Source: Methylosinus trichosporium OB3b (GTDB lineage Bacteria > Pseudomonadota > Alphaproteobacteria > Rhizobiales > Beijerinckiaceae). From it: DNA of 64,000 bases. The stretch spans positions 806,001 to 870,000 of the forward strand of contig NZ_CP023737.1 of NCBI RefSeq assembly GCF_002752655.1. The letters run 5' to 3'. Position numbers and translations under genes: made by a program. The notes under the pieces are model-generated. The model searched no databases and was not told the origin of the DNA. It saw only the letters and a list, made by a program, of their open reading frames with translations. This document shows positions 8,120 through 16,919 of this stretch, in pieces; the first letter of the stretch is position 1; each line of letters opens with the position of its first letter.

Positions 8120-9109
8120 TCAATCCTGCGAGTCGGAGCCGCCGTGCGCCGCGCGGCGGTAGTGATAGAGCGACACGTGCAGATTCTGATTGCTCAGATC
8201 CTGGCCGGAGCGGTCAGGGTCGACGATCATCTCGACATAGAGATCGAGCGCGCCTCCAGGGCCGTCCTTCACCGCTATGCCTTCGACCTCGCGATCGCCC
8301 TCGGGCTTGGGCAGTTGGAACAATTCCTCCACCTTGCCGCTACGCAGATTGGCGCGATAGATCGACTGGGTCGAATTATCCGACGACATATAGAGCCAAT
8401 CGCCATGGACCTTGGCGCCCTGAATGCTCTCGAGCGCCGTGTCCATCGTGATGACGCCGGTCCATTTCCACCCGGGCAGGCTATAGACATTGATCGTGTT
8501 GCCGCTCTGCCATTCCTTGCCATAGCCGCGATGCCGCTCGTGGTCGATCGCCACCCAGCTGGCGATATCCTTCTTGGGATTGCTCGGCGCGCCGGTCAGA
8601 TCATAGGAGACGCCGGTGTAGCTGAGATCGCGCGCATTGAAGAGCGCGACATGGCCATTGGTGTAGCCATTCGTCGTATCGAGCGAGGCGTAGATGATTC
8701 CCTCGTGAACATCGATGTCGCCGATGTGATCGAATCCCTGCGCCAACAGCGCCGGCGGAATGCCGGGCGTCAGATTCGCGGGCAGCGAAAAGGACGAGTT
8801 CCTCTTCACCGTCTCGAACTTCCGATTGGCGATCTCCAGTCCATATTGCCAGGAGAAGATCCAGCGGTCGCCGTCGACGGCGATTCCCTGCGTGCGATAG
8901 AGCCCGGTGAAGGAATTCGCCGGCTTTTGCAGGAAGAACTGCTGCTCGTCGACCAGGACCCAGTCCTTCGCCTGTGGCGGCTGGCCGTGGTTCGGACCGT
9001 GACGGCGGTCGAAATCCAAGCGTCCTTTGCCGGCGTCGGCCGGCGCGGAAAAAGTGGCCGCGATCGCCAGAGCGAGCGCGGCGGTGAGATGAGCGCGCGT
9101 GACATGCAT
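8120..9109 (-). CDS. Secreted protein of unknown function
   Basis: 329 residues with a Sec signal peptide (MHVTRAHLTAALALAIAATF, cleavage probable after APADA). The mature part is rich in aromatic strands and loops of propeller type (GLYRTQGIAVDGDRWIFSW, DHIGDIDVHEGIIYASLD, GDREVEGIAVKD), so a periplasmic or extracellular beta-propeller is likely. The segments VDGDRW, VHEGII and VHGDWLYMSS recur like propeller blades. It is convergent with pqqA and divergent from the PepSY gene across a 226-bp spacer. No enzyme motif recognised; function unknown. Confidence 0.8.
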   Translation of the reverse strand: MHVTRAHLTAALALAIAATFSAPADAGKGRLDFDRRHGPNHGQPPQAKDWVLVDEQQFFLQKPANSFTGLYRTQGIAVDGDRWIFSWQYGLEIANRKFETVKRNSSFSLPANLTPGIPPALLAQGFDHIGDIDVHEGIIYASLDTTNGYTNGHVALFNARDLSYTGVSYDLTGAPSNPKKDIASWVAIDHERHRGYGKEWQSGNTINVYSLPGWKWTGVITMDTALESIQGAKVHGDWLYMSSDNSTQSIYRANLRSGKVEELFQLPKPEGDREVEGIAVKDGPGGALDLYVEMIVDPDRSGQDLSNQNLHVSLYHYRRAAHGGSDSQD

Positions 9110-9335
9110 TGTGGTAAGCCCCCTTTTGGTTGCGCGAAAGAGGACTTAGCGACGTTGCATGACGTGTCTTTGAATCGGATGCGTCGTTTGTGCCGGGACG
9201 CGCGCCGCCGCCTTGCTCGGGTTTCGGCGGCGATGTAGCTTCGCCCCTGGCTCGCGGCGCGGAACGCGAGCGACGACCTCGGACGCGTTCCACCGACCGG
9301 GACGGGGCGCCGAGCGAGATGTCGAGGAGGCCCGT

Positions 9336-10769
9336 ATGAACATCGTCATTCGCAGCGAAGGCGCCGATCGCGCGACCTATCGCTCGGCCGCATATCGCGT
9401 CATCTGGCGCTGGCATTTCTACGCCGGCCTCTTCTGCCTGCCCTTCGTCTTCGTGCTGACGATCACTGGCGCGATCTATCTGTTCAAGCCGCAGATCAAC
9501 GCCTTTCTCGATCGCCCGTATGACCATCTGACGCTGGCCGGCGCGCCGAAATCGCTGGACGAGCAGGTCGCCGCCGCGCAGGCGGCTCTGCCGGACGCGC
9601 GCCTCACCGGCATCGAGCTGCGCGCCGACCGCCAAGACGCCGCGCGCGTGCTCTTCTCCAAGAACATCGCCGCCGCTCCCGCCGAAGAATTCACGAATTT
9701 CCGCGTGATGGTCAGGCCCGACACGCTCGAGATCCTGAATATTGAGGACGAGCGCTTTCGTCCCACCGAGCTCGCCCACGATCTTCACAGCGATATGCTG
9801 CTCGGGGCGCCGGGCCATATTCTGCTGGAGCTCGCCGGCGCCTGGGCGATCGTCATGATCGTCACCGGCCTCTATCTCTGGTGGCCGCGCGATTCGCAGA
9901 GCCTCGCCGGCATTCTCTATCCGCGCCTGTCGTCCGGCCGACGCCTGTTCTGGCGCGATCTGCACGCCGTCACCGGCTTCTGGGTCTCTTTCTTCGCGCT
10001 GTTTCTGCTGGTGACCGCCCTCCCCTGGACCACCGTCTGGGGCAAGAGCTTCCGCTATCTGCGCAGCGTCGGCGAGCAGGCGATGGTCAAGCAGGACTGG
10101 ACCACCGGCCCCGCCGACAAGCAGGCGCAGCGCAAGGAGGGCTTTCAGCAGGCGGCCCCGGCGGCGAGCGCCGACCCGCACGCCGGCCATCACGGCCATC
10201 ATGGCGGCGCGATGGCCGGCGGCCCCGCGCCGCTCGGCTTCGACAAAGCGGCGGCTGCCGCCGCCGCGCTCGGCCTCGCCGATCCGGTGACGATTGCCCC
10301 GCCGGCGGCGGGCAAGCCCAATTGGATCGTGAAGTCGACGACGCAGAACCGTCCCTTGCGGCGCACCGTCGAGCTCGATCCGACGAGCTTCGAAACGCGC
10401 AAGGAGACAGGCTTCTTCTCGTCGCCGCTGATCGACCGCGTCTTCGGCGTCGGCATCGCCGCGCATGAGGGCCAGCTGTTCGGCTGGGCGAACCAGTTGC
10501 TCGGCCTGCTGACCGCGATCGGCTATCTGCTGCTGGTGGTCTCCTCGGTGGTCATGTGGTGGCGCCGGCGGCCCCAAGGCGCGCTGGGCGCGCCGCCGGC
10601 GCTGTCCTCGGGGCCGCGGCTCGCGCCCTTCGTCGTCGGCCTCGTCGTCGCGCTCGGCGTGTTTCTGCCTACGCTGGGCCTCTCGCTGCTGCTCGTCCTG
10701 GCGACGGAACAGATCATCCGCCGCTTTCTCCCGGGCGCGAGCGGATGGCTCGGGCTGCGTCCGATTTGA
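9336..10769 (+). CDS. PepSY-associated transmembrane protein
   Basis: 477-residue inner-membrane protein of the PepSY_TM family, often found with iron-siderophore uptake and in some cases linked to reductive iron release (known of the family; not shown here). Start MNIVIRSEGADRATYRSAAY follows a good GAGGAGG site. Membrane segments lie near residues 32-52 (LFCLPFVFVLTITGAIYLF), 170-190 (ILLELAGAWAIVMIVTGLYL), 220-240, 385-405 and 430-460. A His-rich periplasmic stretch (HAGHHGHHGG, about residue 285) could bind metal. It is followed 122 bp later by a cytochrome c peroxidase on the same strand, so the pair may share a redox or metal role. Confidence 0.88.
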   Translation: MNIVIRSEGADRATYRSAAYRVIWRWHFYAGLFCLPFVFVLTITGAIYLFKPQINAFLDRPYDHLTLAGAPKSLDEQVAAAQAALPDARLTGIELRADRQDAARVLFSKNIAAAPAEEFTNFRVMVRPDTLEILNIEDERFRPTELAHDLHSDMLLGAPGHILLELAGAWAIVMIVTGLYLWWPRDSQSLAGILYPRLSSGRRLFWRDLHAVTGFWVSFFALFLLVTALPWTTVWGKSFRYLRSVGEQAMVKQDWTTGPADKQAQRKEGFQQAAPAASADPHAGHHGHHGGAMAGGPAPLGFDKAAAAAAALGLADPVTIAPPAAGKPNWIVKSTTQNRPLRRTVELDPTSFETRKETGFFSSPLIDRVFGVGIAAHEGQLFGWANQLLGLLTAIGYLLLVVSSVVMWWRRRPQGALGAPPALSSGPRLAPFVVGLVVALGVFLPTLGLSLLLVLATEQIIRRFLPGASGWLGLRPI

Positions 10770-10891
10770 TCGCCGGGGCGACGCGAAATTCGCCGCGGGC
10801 GGCCTTGCTCTGCGTTTGGAAGCGCGACAGGATGCGCCCGCGCCGGAGCTCGCCGCTCCACGCTCAACCGGGAAGAAACGGCGGACCAAAC

Positions 10892-11914
10892 ATGAAGTTC
10901 TTCGCTCCCTTGTCTTTATCGGCGGCGCTCGCCGCCGCGACGGCCGCTTTCGCCGCCGGAGGCGACGCCTCGCTCCTCGCCGACGCCAAGCGCCTGTTTC
11001 AGCCATTGCCGGCGCCGCCGAGCGCGAAGAGCGATCAAGCCGAGCTCGGCCGGCGGCTGTTCTTCGAAAGCCGCGTCTCGGCCGACGGCAATGTGAGCTG
11101 CTCGCACTGTCATCTGCCGGAGCTGCACGGCTCCGACGGCCTGCCCAAGTCATTCGGCGTGATGGGCAAGGTCAATCCCCGCAATGCGCCGACGATCTTC
11201 GACGCGGCGCTGCAGTTCAAGGCGCATTGGCGCGGCGATCGCGAGACGATCGAGGAGCAGGCGCAAAAATCGCTGCTGGGCCCCACGAGCTTCGGCAACC
11301 CCGATTATGCGACCGTGATCGCCACGTTGAAATCCATACCCGGCTATCCGGAGCTGTTCGCGAAAGCCTTTCCGAATGAAAAGGATCCGGTCAACGAGAC
11401 CAATTGGGGCAAGGCGATCGGCGTCTTCGAGCGCACTCTGCCCCTGCCGACTCGTTTCGACGCTTTTCTGAATGGCGACGCCAAGGCGCTGACCCCGGCC
11501 GAACAGACCGGTCTGCGCACATTCATCTCCGTAGGCTGCGCCGGCTGCCACGGCGGCGTGGGCGTCGGCGGCGCGTCCTTCGCCAAATTCGGCGTGGTCT
11601 CGGACTATTGGAAAGAGACCGGCGTCGAGACGCCCGATAAAGGACGCGCCGACGTCACCAAGAACGACGCGGACCTCTATGTGTTCAAAGTGCCGAGCCT
11701 GCGCAATGTCGCGAAGACCGCGCCTTATTTCCACGACGGCTCGGTCGCCGATCTGACGCGGGCCGTGCGCGTGATGGGCAAGACTCAATTGGGCGTCGAT
11801 CTCTCCGACAAGGACGCCGCATCGATCGTCGCCTTCCTCGGCGCCCTGACGCAGCCGGTTCCGAACAATTTCTCGGCTCCCACTCCGCTGCCCGACGCCG
11901 CGGCCCATAAGTGA
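10892..11914 (+). CDS. Di-heme cytochrome c peroxidase (CCP/MauG family)
   Basis: 340 residues with signal peptide MKFFAPLSLSAALAAATAAF and probable cleavage after AFA. Two c-type heme motifs are present: C70-SH-C73-H74 and C216-AG-C219-H220, at the spacing normal for periplasmic di-heme peroxidases. TFSKVPSLRN-like YVFKVPSLRNVAKTAPYFHDGS is the usual C-terminal signature region. Such enzymes reduce H2O2 with cytochrome c electrons, while MauG relatives mature TTQ cofactors. Absence of amine-dehydrogenase genes here favours the peroxidase reading. It follows the PepSY membrane gene and may be cotranscribed with it. Confidence 0.9.
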   Translation: MKFFAPLSLSAALAAATAAFAAGGDASLLADAKRLFQPLPAPPSAKSDQAELGRRLFFESRVSADGNVSCSHCHLPELHGSDGLPKSFGVMGKVNPRNAPTIFDAALQFKAHWRGDRETIEEQAQKSLLGPTSFGNPDYATVIATLKSIPGYPELFAKAFPNEKDPVNETNWGKAIGVFERTLPLPTRFDAFLNGDAKALTPAEQTGLRTFISVGCAGCHGGVGVGGASFAKFGVVSDYWKETGVETPDKGRADVTKNDADLYVFKVPSLRNVAKTAPYFHDGSVADLTRAVRVMGKTQLGVDLSDKDAASIVAFLGALTQPVPNNFSAPTPLPDAAAHK

Positions 11915-11953
11915 AGCGAGGCGGCGGCCCTGACTTCAGGGCCGCCGCGCGCC

Positions 11954-12322
11954 TCAAGTCTCTTCGTCGGTGTCGATATCCCCGTCGATGAGGCCGGAGA
12001 CGTCGTCGTCCTCCTCCTCCTCGTTCTCGAGGAAGGTGTCGTCCTCCTCGACGGCGTCGTCGATCTCGACATCCTCGTCCACATCGATCGGATCGGCCTT
12101 CGATTCGGTCGCCTCGACCTCGTCGAGCGATACGATCTCGGCCCCCTCCTTCTCGCCTTCCGTCGTTTCGTCTTCCTCGGCGGCGCGGCTCACAATGCGC
12201 GTCGTCGCCACATGGAAGATCGCTCCACATTTGGGGCAGACGACCGGTTCCTTGTTCAGATCGAAGAATTTGACGCCACAAGACTGACATTGGCGCTTGG
12301 CGCCGAGTTCGGGTTTGGCCAC
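11954..12322 (-). CDS. FYDLN acid domain protein (TIGR02300 family)
   Basis: 122 residues. The first 45 carry a zinc-ribbon-like pattern (CQSC ... CPKC) with the family core VKFFDLNKEPVVCPKCGAIF. The rest is a very acidic tail (runs of Glu and Asp) of low complexity. The family is confined to alphaproteobacteria and has no established function; nucleic-acid or protein interaction by the zinc knuckle is inference. It converges on the cytochrome c peroxidase gene with a 39-bp gap. Confidence 0.9.
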   Translation of the reverse strand: MAKPELGAKRQCQSCGVKFFDLNKEPVVCPKCGAIFHVATTRIVSRAAEEDETTEGEKEGAEIVSLDEVEATESKADPIDVDEDVEIDDAVEEDDTFLENEEEEDDDVSGLIDGDIDTDEET

Positions 12323-12566
12323 GGTCCTTGCTTCCTCGATAGTGAGCGGCGTGGGAACGCCCGGTGGAGACGGGCGCTCGGGTTAGTGCGCTCCTCTGCG
12401 GCTGTCAAATGAGAAATCCGCTCGCGGCATGTCAAGACGATCGCCGCCATCGGCGATGAAAAACCCTTTGTCCACACGCGCAATCCCCTTGTCGACCGAC
12501 GCACGCCCGCCGATCGTCACGTCGCCCATTGCCAAGCGCCTCACGACTTGGCATATCGGATGTGTC

Positions 12567-12640
12567 GCGGGTGTAGCTCAATGGTAGAGCAGCAGCCTTC
12601 CAAGCTGAATACGAGGGTTCGATTCCCTTCACCCGCTCCA
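12567..12640 (+). tRNA. tRNA-Gly (anticodon TCC)
   Basis: A 74-base cloverleaf with acceptor GCGGGTG paired to CACCCGC, D arm GCTCAATGGTAGAGC, anticodon TCC at 12599-12601 in the loop CTTCCAA, T loop TTCGATT, and the 3' CCA encoded. It reads GGA/GGG codons. Confidence 0.97.
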
Positions 12641-12992
12641 GCTTCCGTCCGGCGACAGATCACGGATCATCATCGCTGCGCGCGGCGCCGCTTCCCGCTT
12701 TACCGAATATTAGGCAATCTCATCGATCCGGACGCGACTCGAGCTCCCAGGATCGACAGATCAGAAGCCGATATCCTCGATCTTGTCCAAATATTCCTGA
12801 GTTTCGACACAATCAATACATGAATATTTTGTCCGCGGTTGCTTCGGTTGCGCCGCGTTTCGGCGCCTTTCAATAACTCGTTAAGGTGAACGCTTCTAAT
12901 TCGACTGAGCTCGGGCTCGGGCTTCGCGTCCCAGCCCGCAGAGCGAGAGCCGCCGGCGAATCGGCGCGCCGATCGTATCGGAGTTCAGTGCC
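12641..12992. other. 352-bp spacer between tRNA-Gly and the porin gene
   Basis: No gene is supported here. The second half (about 12760-12890) is clearly AT-richer than the surroundings (AATATTCCTGAG, ATACATGAATATTTTG), which suits a promoter region for the outer-membrane protein that follows. No specific -35/-10 pair is claimed. Confidence 0.4.
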
Positions 12993-13670
12993 ATGAGACC
13001 CTTCCTGCTTTGCGCCCTTCTCGCTTCCGCCCTCGGGGGAGCGGCCGCCGAAGCCGCCGACCTGCCGCGCCGCAGCGCGCCGTTCGACGATTATTATTCG
13101 CCGCCTCCCGCCTTCACCTGGCGGGGGTTTTATGTCGGCGTCCATGGCGGCTACGGCTTCGGCGCCTTTCAGGACAACGGCCGCAGCCTGCTCGGCGAGC
13201 CCAACGGCTGGCTGGTGGGCGTGACCGGCGGCTACAACTACACCTTCGGGCCGAATTTTCTCATCGGCCTCGAGGCGGACTTCGACTTCAGCGGCGGCAA
13301 GGGCGGCGGCTCCCCGATCGCGGGCGTCGTTGGCAGCAGCGGCGTCGACAATATCATGACGCTGCGCCCGCGCGCCGGCATGATCTTCGACCGCGCTCTC
13401 GTCTATGTCACGGGCGGCTTCGCCGGGGTCGTCGCCTCGGGGACGGTCGGCAATGTCTACAACGGCTTCTTCGGCCAGCAGTCGCAATATCTCTCGGGCT
13501 GGGCGCTCGGCGCCGGCATCGAATATGGCCTCGCCCCCAATCTCTCGGCCAAGGCGGAATATCTCTTCACCTCGGTCGGCGGCGAGCGCTATTTCGAGTT
13601 CACGCCCAATGCGCTGACGTCGACTCTCGACACGTCTCTGGTGAGAGGCGGCTTCAACTATCACTTTTGA
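12993..13670 (+). CDS. Small outer-membrane beta-barrel protein (Omp25/RopB type)
   Basis: 225 residues. A signal peptide (MRPFLLCALLASALGGAAAE) is followed by ADLPRRSAP and the Rhizobiales motif FTWRGFYVGVHGGYGFG. The protein continues as alternating amphipathic strands with GGYNYTF, LIGLEADFDFSG, LRPRAGMIFDRALVYVTGGFAG and AKAEYLF, ending in the aromatic C-terminal residue (FNYHF) needed for outer-membrane insertion. The predicted barrel has eight strands, as in OmpA/Omp25. It stands alone, with an AT-rich upstream spacer and a hairpin 55 bases after the stop. Confidence 0.92.
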   Translation: MRPFLLCALLASALGGAAAEAADLPRRSAPFDDYYSPPPAFTWRGFYVGVHGGYGFGAFQDNGRSLLGEPNGWLVGVTGGYNYTFGPNFLIGLEADFDFSGGKGGGSPIAGVVGSSGVDNIMTLRPRAGMIFDRALVYVTGGFAGVVASGTVGNVYNGFFGQQSQYLSGWALGAGIEYGLAPNLSAKAEYLFTSVGGERYFEFTPNALTSTLDTSLVRGGFNYHF

Positions 13671-13724
13671 GGGCTTCGGTCCGCGCTCCGAATTCGGGTC
13701 GACGATCAGGCATAGTTTCAGCGT

Positions 13725-13754
13725 ATGGCCGCGCTTGTCGACGAGCGCGGCCAT
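13725..13754. terminator. Hairpin after the porin gene
   Basis: ATGGCCGCGCT and its exact reverse complement flank the 8-base loop TGTCGACG, an 11-bp stem 55 bases past the porin stop. No U-run follows. It probably ends or stabilises the porin mRNA. Confidence 0.5.
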
Positions 13755-13912
13755 CCACCCGCATGTCGCGACGTCTCGGCGTGGAGACGCGCGTCGAGCA
13801 CGTGCATGACGCGGCTGTACAGGAATTGTCGACCTCGAGTCGGCGCCCTGCGGGTCGCTGGCGGCAGCTTGACGCTCACGACGCGCCCGCTTAGCGTCCC
13901 ATCGGTTTTCTC

Positions 13913-15136
13913 ATGCAGCGCGTCATTCGCTCGACCTTCTCCGGAGGCGTAGTCGGCCTCGGGTCGCATGGGTTCCGAGAGAAAGAAAGGCAGGCGCTGT
14001 TGCGAGAACCTCATGAGGGCGAGGCTGGCCCTGGTCGCTACCGTTATCCCTCTGTCGTGCCCGACCTGCCGGCGCCTCGCGAGTACCTACCCTTTCTGGA
14101 GGCGATGCACGAGCGTCGCTGGTATTCGAACTTCGGTCCGCTGACGCGACGTTTCGAGACGGGACTCGGCGAGGCCTTCGGAACTGCGGAAGAAACCTGC
14201 GTCACCGCTTCGAGCGCCACCGCCGGACTCTCCGCAGCCCTGCTCGCGACGGGACGCCCCGGCCCCGTGCTCGTGCCGGCCTTCACTTTTCCGGCGTCGC
14301 TCGGCGCCGTGCGCGCCGCTGGCATGATCCCCATCATCGTCGATGTCGATCGCCGCGATTGGACGCTTCGTCGCGACTGTTTAGAGCGCGCGCTGTCCGG
14401 CGCCGGCGCGACCGTCGTCATGTTCGTCACGCCTTTCGGCATGCGGCCAAACTTCGACGCCGAGATTGATCTGTGCCTGCGGGCGGGAGCCGCGGTGGTG
14501 ATCGACAACGCCTCCGGCCTCGGCGTTCGGCGCTTCGCCGACGGGCTGCCCCGTGACGTCTTCGAGGTGTTCTCGATGCATGCGACGAAGCCATTCGCGA
14601 TCGGCGAAGGCGGAGCCGTCTTTGCTCATCGCGACCATGACGAGGCCCTGCGCGCGGCTCTCGCCTTCGCCCTCGCTTCGCATCTTTCGCCCGACGGGCC
14701 GCGCTGGGGATTTAACGGCAAGATGTCGGAATTCCACGCGGCCGTCGGCCTTGCGCAACTGCCTCGCTTCGGCCCGGCGCTCCAGCGCCGGCAGGAGTTC
14801 GTCGCGCGCTATATCGACCTATTGGCGAATCGAGACGACCTCGAATTTCCGAGGGAGGCGGATCGCGCGCCTTGGCAGTTCTTTCCGGTCCTGCTCCCGA
14901 GTGAAGCGGCCGTCGAGCGCTTCGTGACGGCCGCCTCCGCAGTCGGCGTCGAGATTCGACGCTATTACCGGCCGAGCCTGTCGCTCTGGCCGGACGCTGC
15001 GACCTTCGGGCCTTGCGACGTGGCCGAAGACCTCGCGGATCGCATGTGCGTGCTTCCCGTGCGCTCGAACGCCGAGCGCGAAGAAGCGGAGGCGATCACC
15101 ACGCTCACGGCAGAAGCGCTGAACGGCGCTCTTTGA
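13913..15136 (+). CDS. DegT/DnrJ/EryC1/StrS-family aminotransferase
   Basis: PLP-dependent aminotransferase of the sugar-nucleotide type, which aminates keto-sugars for surface glycans. The catalytic Lys is in FSMHATKPFAIGEGG, and the substrate-side motif RRWYSNFGPL and FNGKMSEFHAAVGLAQL are typical. Homology appears to begin near residue 48, so the true start may be the in-frame GTG at 14057 (about 360 residues, nearer family length). Neither start has a convincing ribosome site. It converges on an acyltransferase 9 bp away. The pair and the nearby glycosyltransferase suggest synthesis of an N-acyl amino sugar for polysaccharide (inference). Confidence 0.85.
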   Translation: MQRVIRSTFSGGVVGLGSHGFREKERQALLREPHEGEAGPGRYRYPSVVPDLPAPREYLPFLEAMHERRWYSNFGPLTRRFETGLGEAFGTAEETCVTASSATAGLSAALLATGRPGPVLVPAFTFPASLGAVRAAGMIPIIVDVDRRDWTLRRDCLERALSGAGATVVMFVTPFGMRPNFDAEIDLCLRAGAAVVIDNASGLGVRRFADGLPRDVFEVFSMHATKPFAIGEGGAVFAHRDHDEALRAALAFALASHLSPDGPRWGFNGKMSEFHAAVGLAQLPRFGPALQRRQEFVARYIDLLANRDDLEFPREADRAPWQFFPVLLPSEAAVERFVTAASAVGVEIRRYYRPSLSLWPDAATFGPCDVAEDLADRMCVLPVRSNAEREEAEAITTLTAEALNGAL

Positions 15137-15145
15137 TACGAACGC

Positions 15146-15733
15146 CTATTCGTCCCGCTTCAACCAGTCGCGATAGTCCTGCTCGAGCCGGAGCGCGTCA
15201 CGGCTTCGCTCGCGGACCTTGCGCGCTGGAATTCCGAAATAGGTCGTCCAGGGCGCCAAAGGCCGGCTTACCATGGAGTGGGCTCCGAGCACCGATCCCT
15301 CCTCGAACCGTGCGCCCGCCAATACGACGCCACCAGCCGCGACCGTTGCGTGACTGGCGAAATGAATCGGCGCAGTGCGCGGCCCCTTTCTGTCCCACTT
15401 CACCGTAGGATTGCTCAATGTCTTGCCGCTCAAATCCTCATTCGACGTGTAGATCCCGACGTAATGTGAGATATTCGTGAAATCTCCGAAGCGAATGGCC
15501 TCGGCGCCGGCTAGGACCGAATGACTGCCGATATGGATGTTATCGCCGAAGACGACGCCGCCGCGGTTCGAGATGACGACGAAAGGATCGATCCGAACTC
15601 GAGAGCCGAGAGATATCTTGGCGCAGTCGACGATCACCGCCGTGCTGTGGATCAGGACATCCTCCCCGAGCCTGGCGAAGCCGAGAGTTTCGAGAATGTC
15701 CCGAGGCAGAAACGCGCCATTCAATCCAGCCAC
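15146..15733 (-). CDS. Hexapeptide-repeat (left-handed beta-helix) acyltransferase
   Basis: 195 residues with hexapeptide-type turns (VLIHSTAVIVDCAKISLGSR, VRIDPFVVIS, IHIGSHSVLAGAEAIRFG, ATVAAGGVVLAGARFEEGSV) and the common end GIPARKVRERS. Members acetylate or acylate sugars, using acyl-CoA at trimer interfaces. It is convergent with the DegT aminotransferase and divergent from the glycosyltransferase across a roughly 200-bp spacer. An acetyl or formyl transfer to an amino sugar is the likely role. Substrate cannot be named. Confidence 0.85.
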   Translation of the reverse strand: MAGLNGAFLPRDILETLGFARLGEDVLIHSTAVIVDCAKISLGSRVRIDPFVVISNRGGVVFGDNIHIGSHSVLAGAEAIRFGDFTNISHYVGIYTSNEDLSGKTLSNPTVKWDRKGPRTAPIHFASHATVAAGGVVLAGARFEEGSVLGAHSMVSRPLAPWTTYFGIPARKVRERSRDALRLEQDYRDWLKRDE

Positions 15734-15931
15734 TTCGGTTCCTCCACCGCCCCGCGATCCCGTTTCTTTCGAGCGCCTCTCGATGTTCGGGCGCCAGCTT
15801 TTGCGGAGCGACTTTAACCGGATTCTCCGGCGAGCGGGAGCGGCGCGTGGCGAAATCGCCTTTCGAGAAACGACATGTTAATGTGGCGCTTCCGCTGTTT
15901 TCCGCAGACCTCGCTGGAGGAGCAAGAATTC

Positions 15932-16822
15932 ATGAGCCGCGACAAGGTCGTGCTTGCAGTCAATGTCGTCGATAACGCCGATACTCTGCGCGAGTTTCTT
16001 GACTGGCACCGGGCCATCGGCGTCGATTTCATTGTCGCATTCGACTCTGGATCTACGGATGGAAGTCGAGATATTTTCGATGAATACGCGAGATCTGGCG
16101 CGCTGAGCTGGATGTCTCAACCTCGAAAAAATATCGACGGGTTCGATCCGTTTTCCGAGCTGGCGAGGATTGCGCACGACCGGTTCGAGGCGGACTGGAT
16201 TATAGTTGCCGATGCCGACGAATTTCTCTGCGTCACGGGAGACCTTCATAGTATTCTTCAAGAAGCAAAAAGAGACGAAATATCCGTATTGAGCGTCCCC
16301 CGTTTCAACATGACTGGGACACCCCCGGCGCCGGGTCAAAACGCTCTTGAAGTGTTGAACCTACGAATTGACCAGCCACTCGCGTTGAGCCGACAAGAAA
16401 GGCTGTCAGGAGATATCAAAATACCACAAATATTTGCTCCGATCAGGCCAAAAACTATCGTTCTGGCGTCACGATTTGTCGAATATGGAGCCGGAGCCCA
16501 TACGGCCACGACATCATCTGGACGTACTGCCGAACGCGCCGAACTCAGAATGTTGCATTATCCATTCCGCAGTTTTGAGGAGTTCGAGAGGAAAGTCGAA
16601 AACATTACTGTCTGGATGGCTGCCAATACGCATCTGCCGCCGTCCTGGGGGTGGCATTGGCGCCGCTATATCCGTCTGCGTGAAGAAGGCCGGCTCAAAC
16701 AAGAATTCGACGGGCAGTTCGCATCGCTCGAGCGCGCTCGACAACTGATCGAGGGAGGCGCCTGTTCGGTCGATGACACGATCGCGAGCTGGGTCAGAGG
16801 TTCCCTGCCGCGCCGGGCCTAG
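15932..16822 (+). CDS. Glycosyltransferase family 2-like protein
   Basis: 296 residues from an ATG at 15932 preceded by CTGGAGGAGC. The N-terminal GT-A domain shows VVLAVNVVDNADTLREFLDW, IVAFDSGSTDGS and the metal-binding acidic motif IVADADEF. It resembles the Glyco_tranf_2_4 group, which often acts on capsule or methylated surface sugars. No membrane segment, so cytoplasmic. Base use is noticeably less GC-biased (for example ATATTTTCGATG) than in the metabolic genes, which may indicate transfer of this glycan patch. Donor and acceptor are unknown. Confidence 0.82.
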   Translation: MSRDKVVLAVNVVDNADTLREFLDWHRAIGVDFIVAFDSGSTDGSRDIFDEYARSGALSWMSQPRKNIDGFDPFSELARIAHDRFEADWIIVADADEFLCVTGDLHSILQEAKRDEISVLSVPRFNMTGTPPAPGQNALEVLNLRIDQPLALSRQERLSGDIKIPQIFAPIRPKTIVLASRFVEYGAGAHTATTSSGRTAERAELRMLHYPFRSFEEFERKVENITVWMAANTHLPPSWGWHWRRYIRLREEGRLKQEFDGQFASLERARQLIEGGACSVDDTIASWVRGSLPRRA

Positions 16823-16847
16823 AGCGCGTTCCGATCGAACGGAATTC
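16820..16847. repeat. Repeat C, copy 1 (TAGAGCGCGTTCCGATCGAACGG)
   Basis: Contains the palindromic core TTCCGATCGAACGGAA. An imperfect inverted counterpart lies at 17844-17895, on the other side of the beta-helix gene. Confidence 0.5.
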
Positions 16848-16863
16848 GCGAAAGAAGGCTGGA

Positions 16864-16895
16864 GCGTTATCCGATCCGATTGGATCGGATAACGC
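16864..16895. terminator. 14-bp hairpin between convergent glycosyltransferase and beta-helix genes
   Basis: GCGTTATCCGATCC and its exact reverse complement surround a GATT loop. It lies 42 bases after the glycosyltransferase stop and 25 bases beyond the convergent beta-helix gene end, so it can serve both as a bidirectional terminator. Confidence 0.65.
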
Positions 16896-16919
16896 AGAAA
16901 ACCCGCGCGCAAGCATAGA

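Noticed and set aside
8601..11153. An 850-codon minus-strand frame across the PepSY and peroxidase genes
   Set aside because: Arg/Ala-rich shadow that overlaps well-supported genes on both strands.
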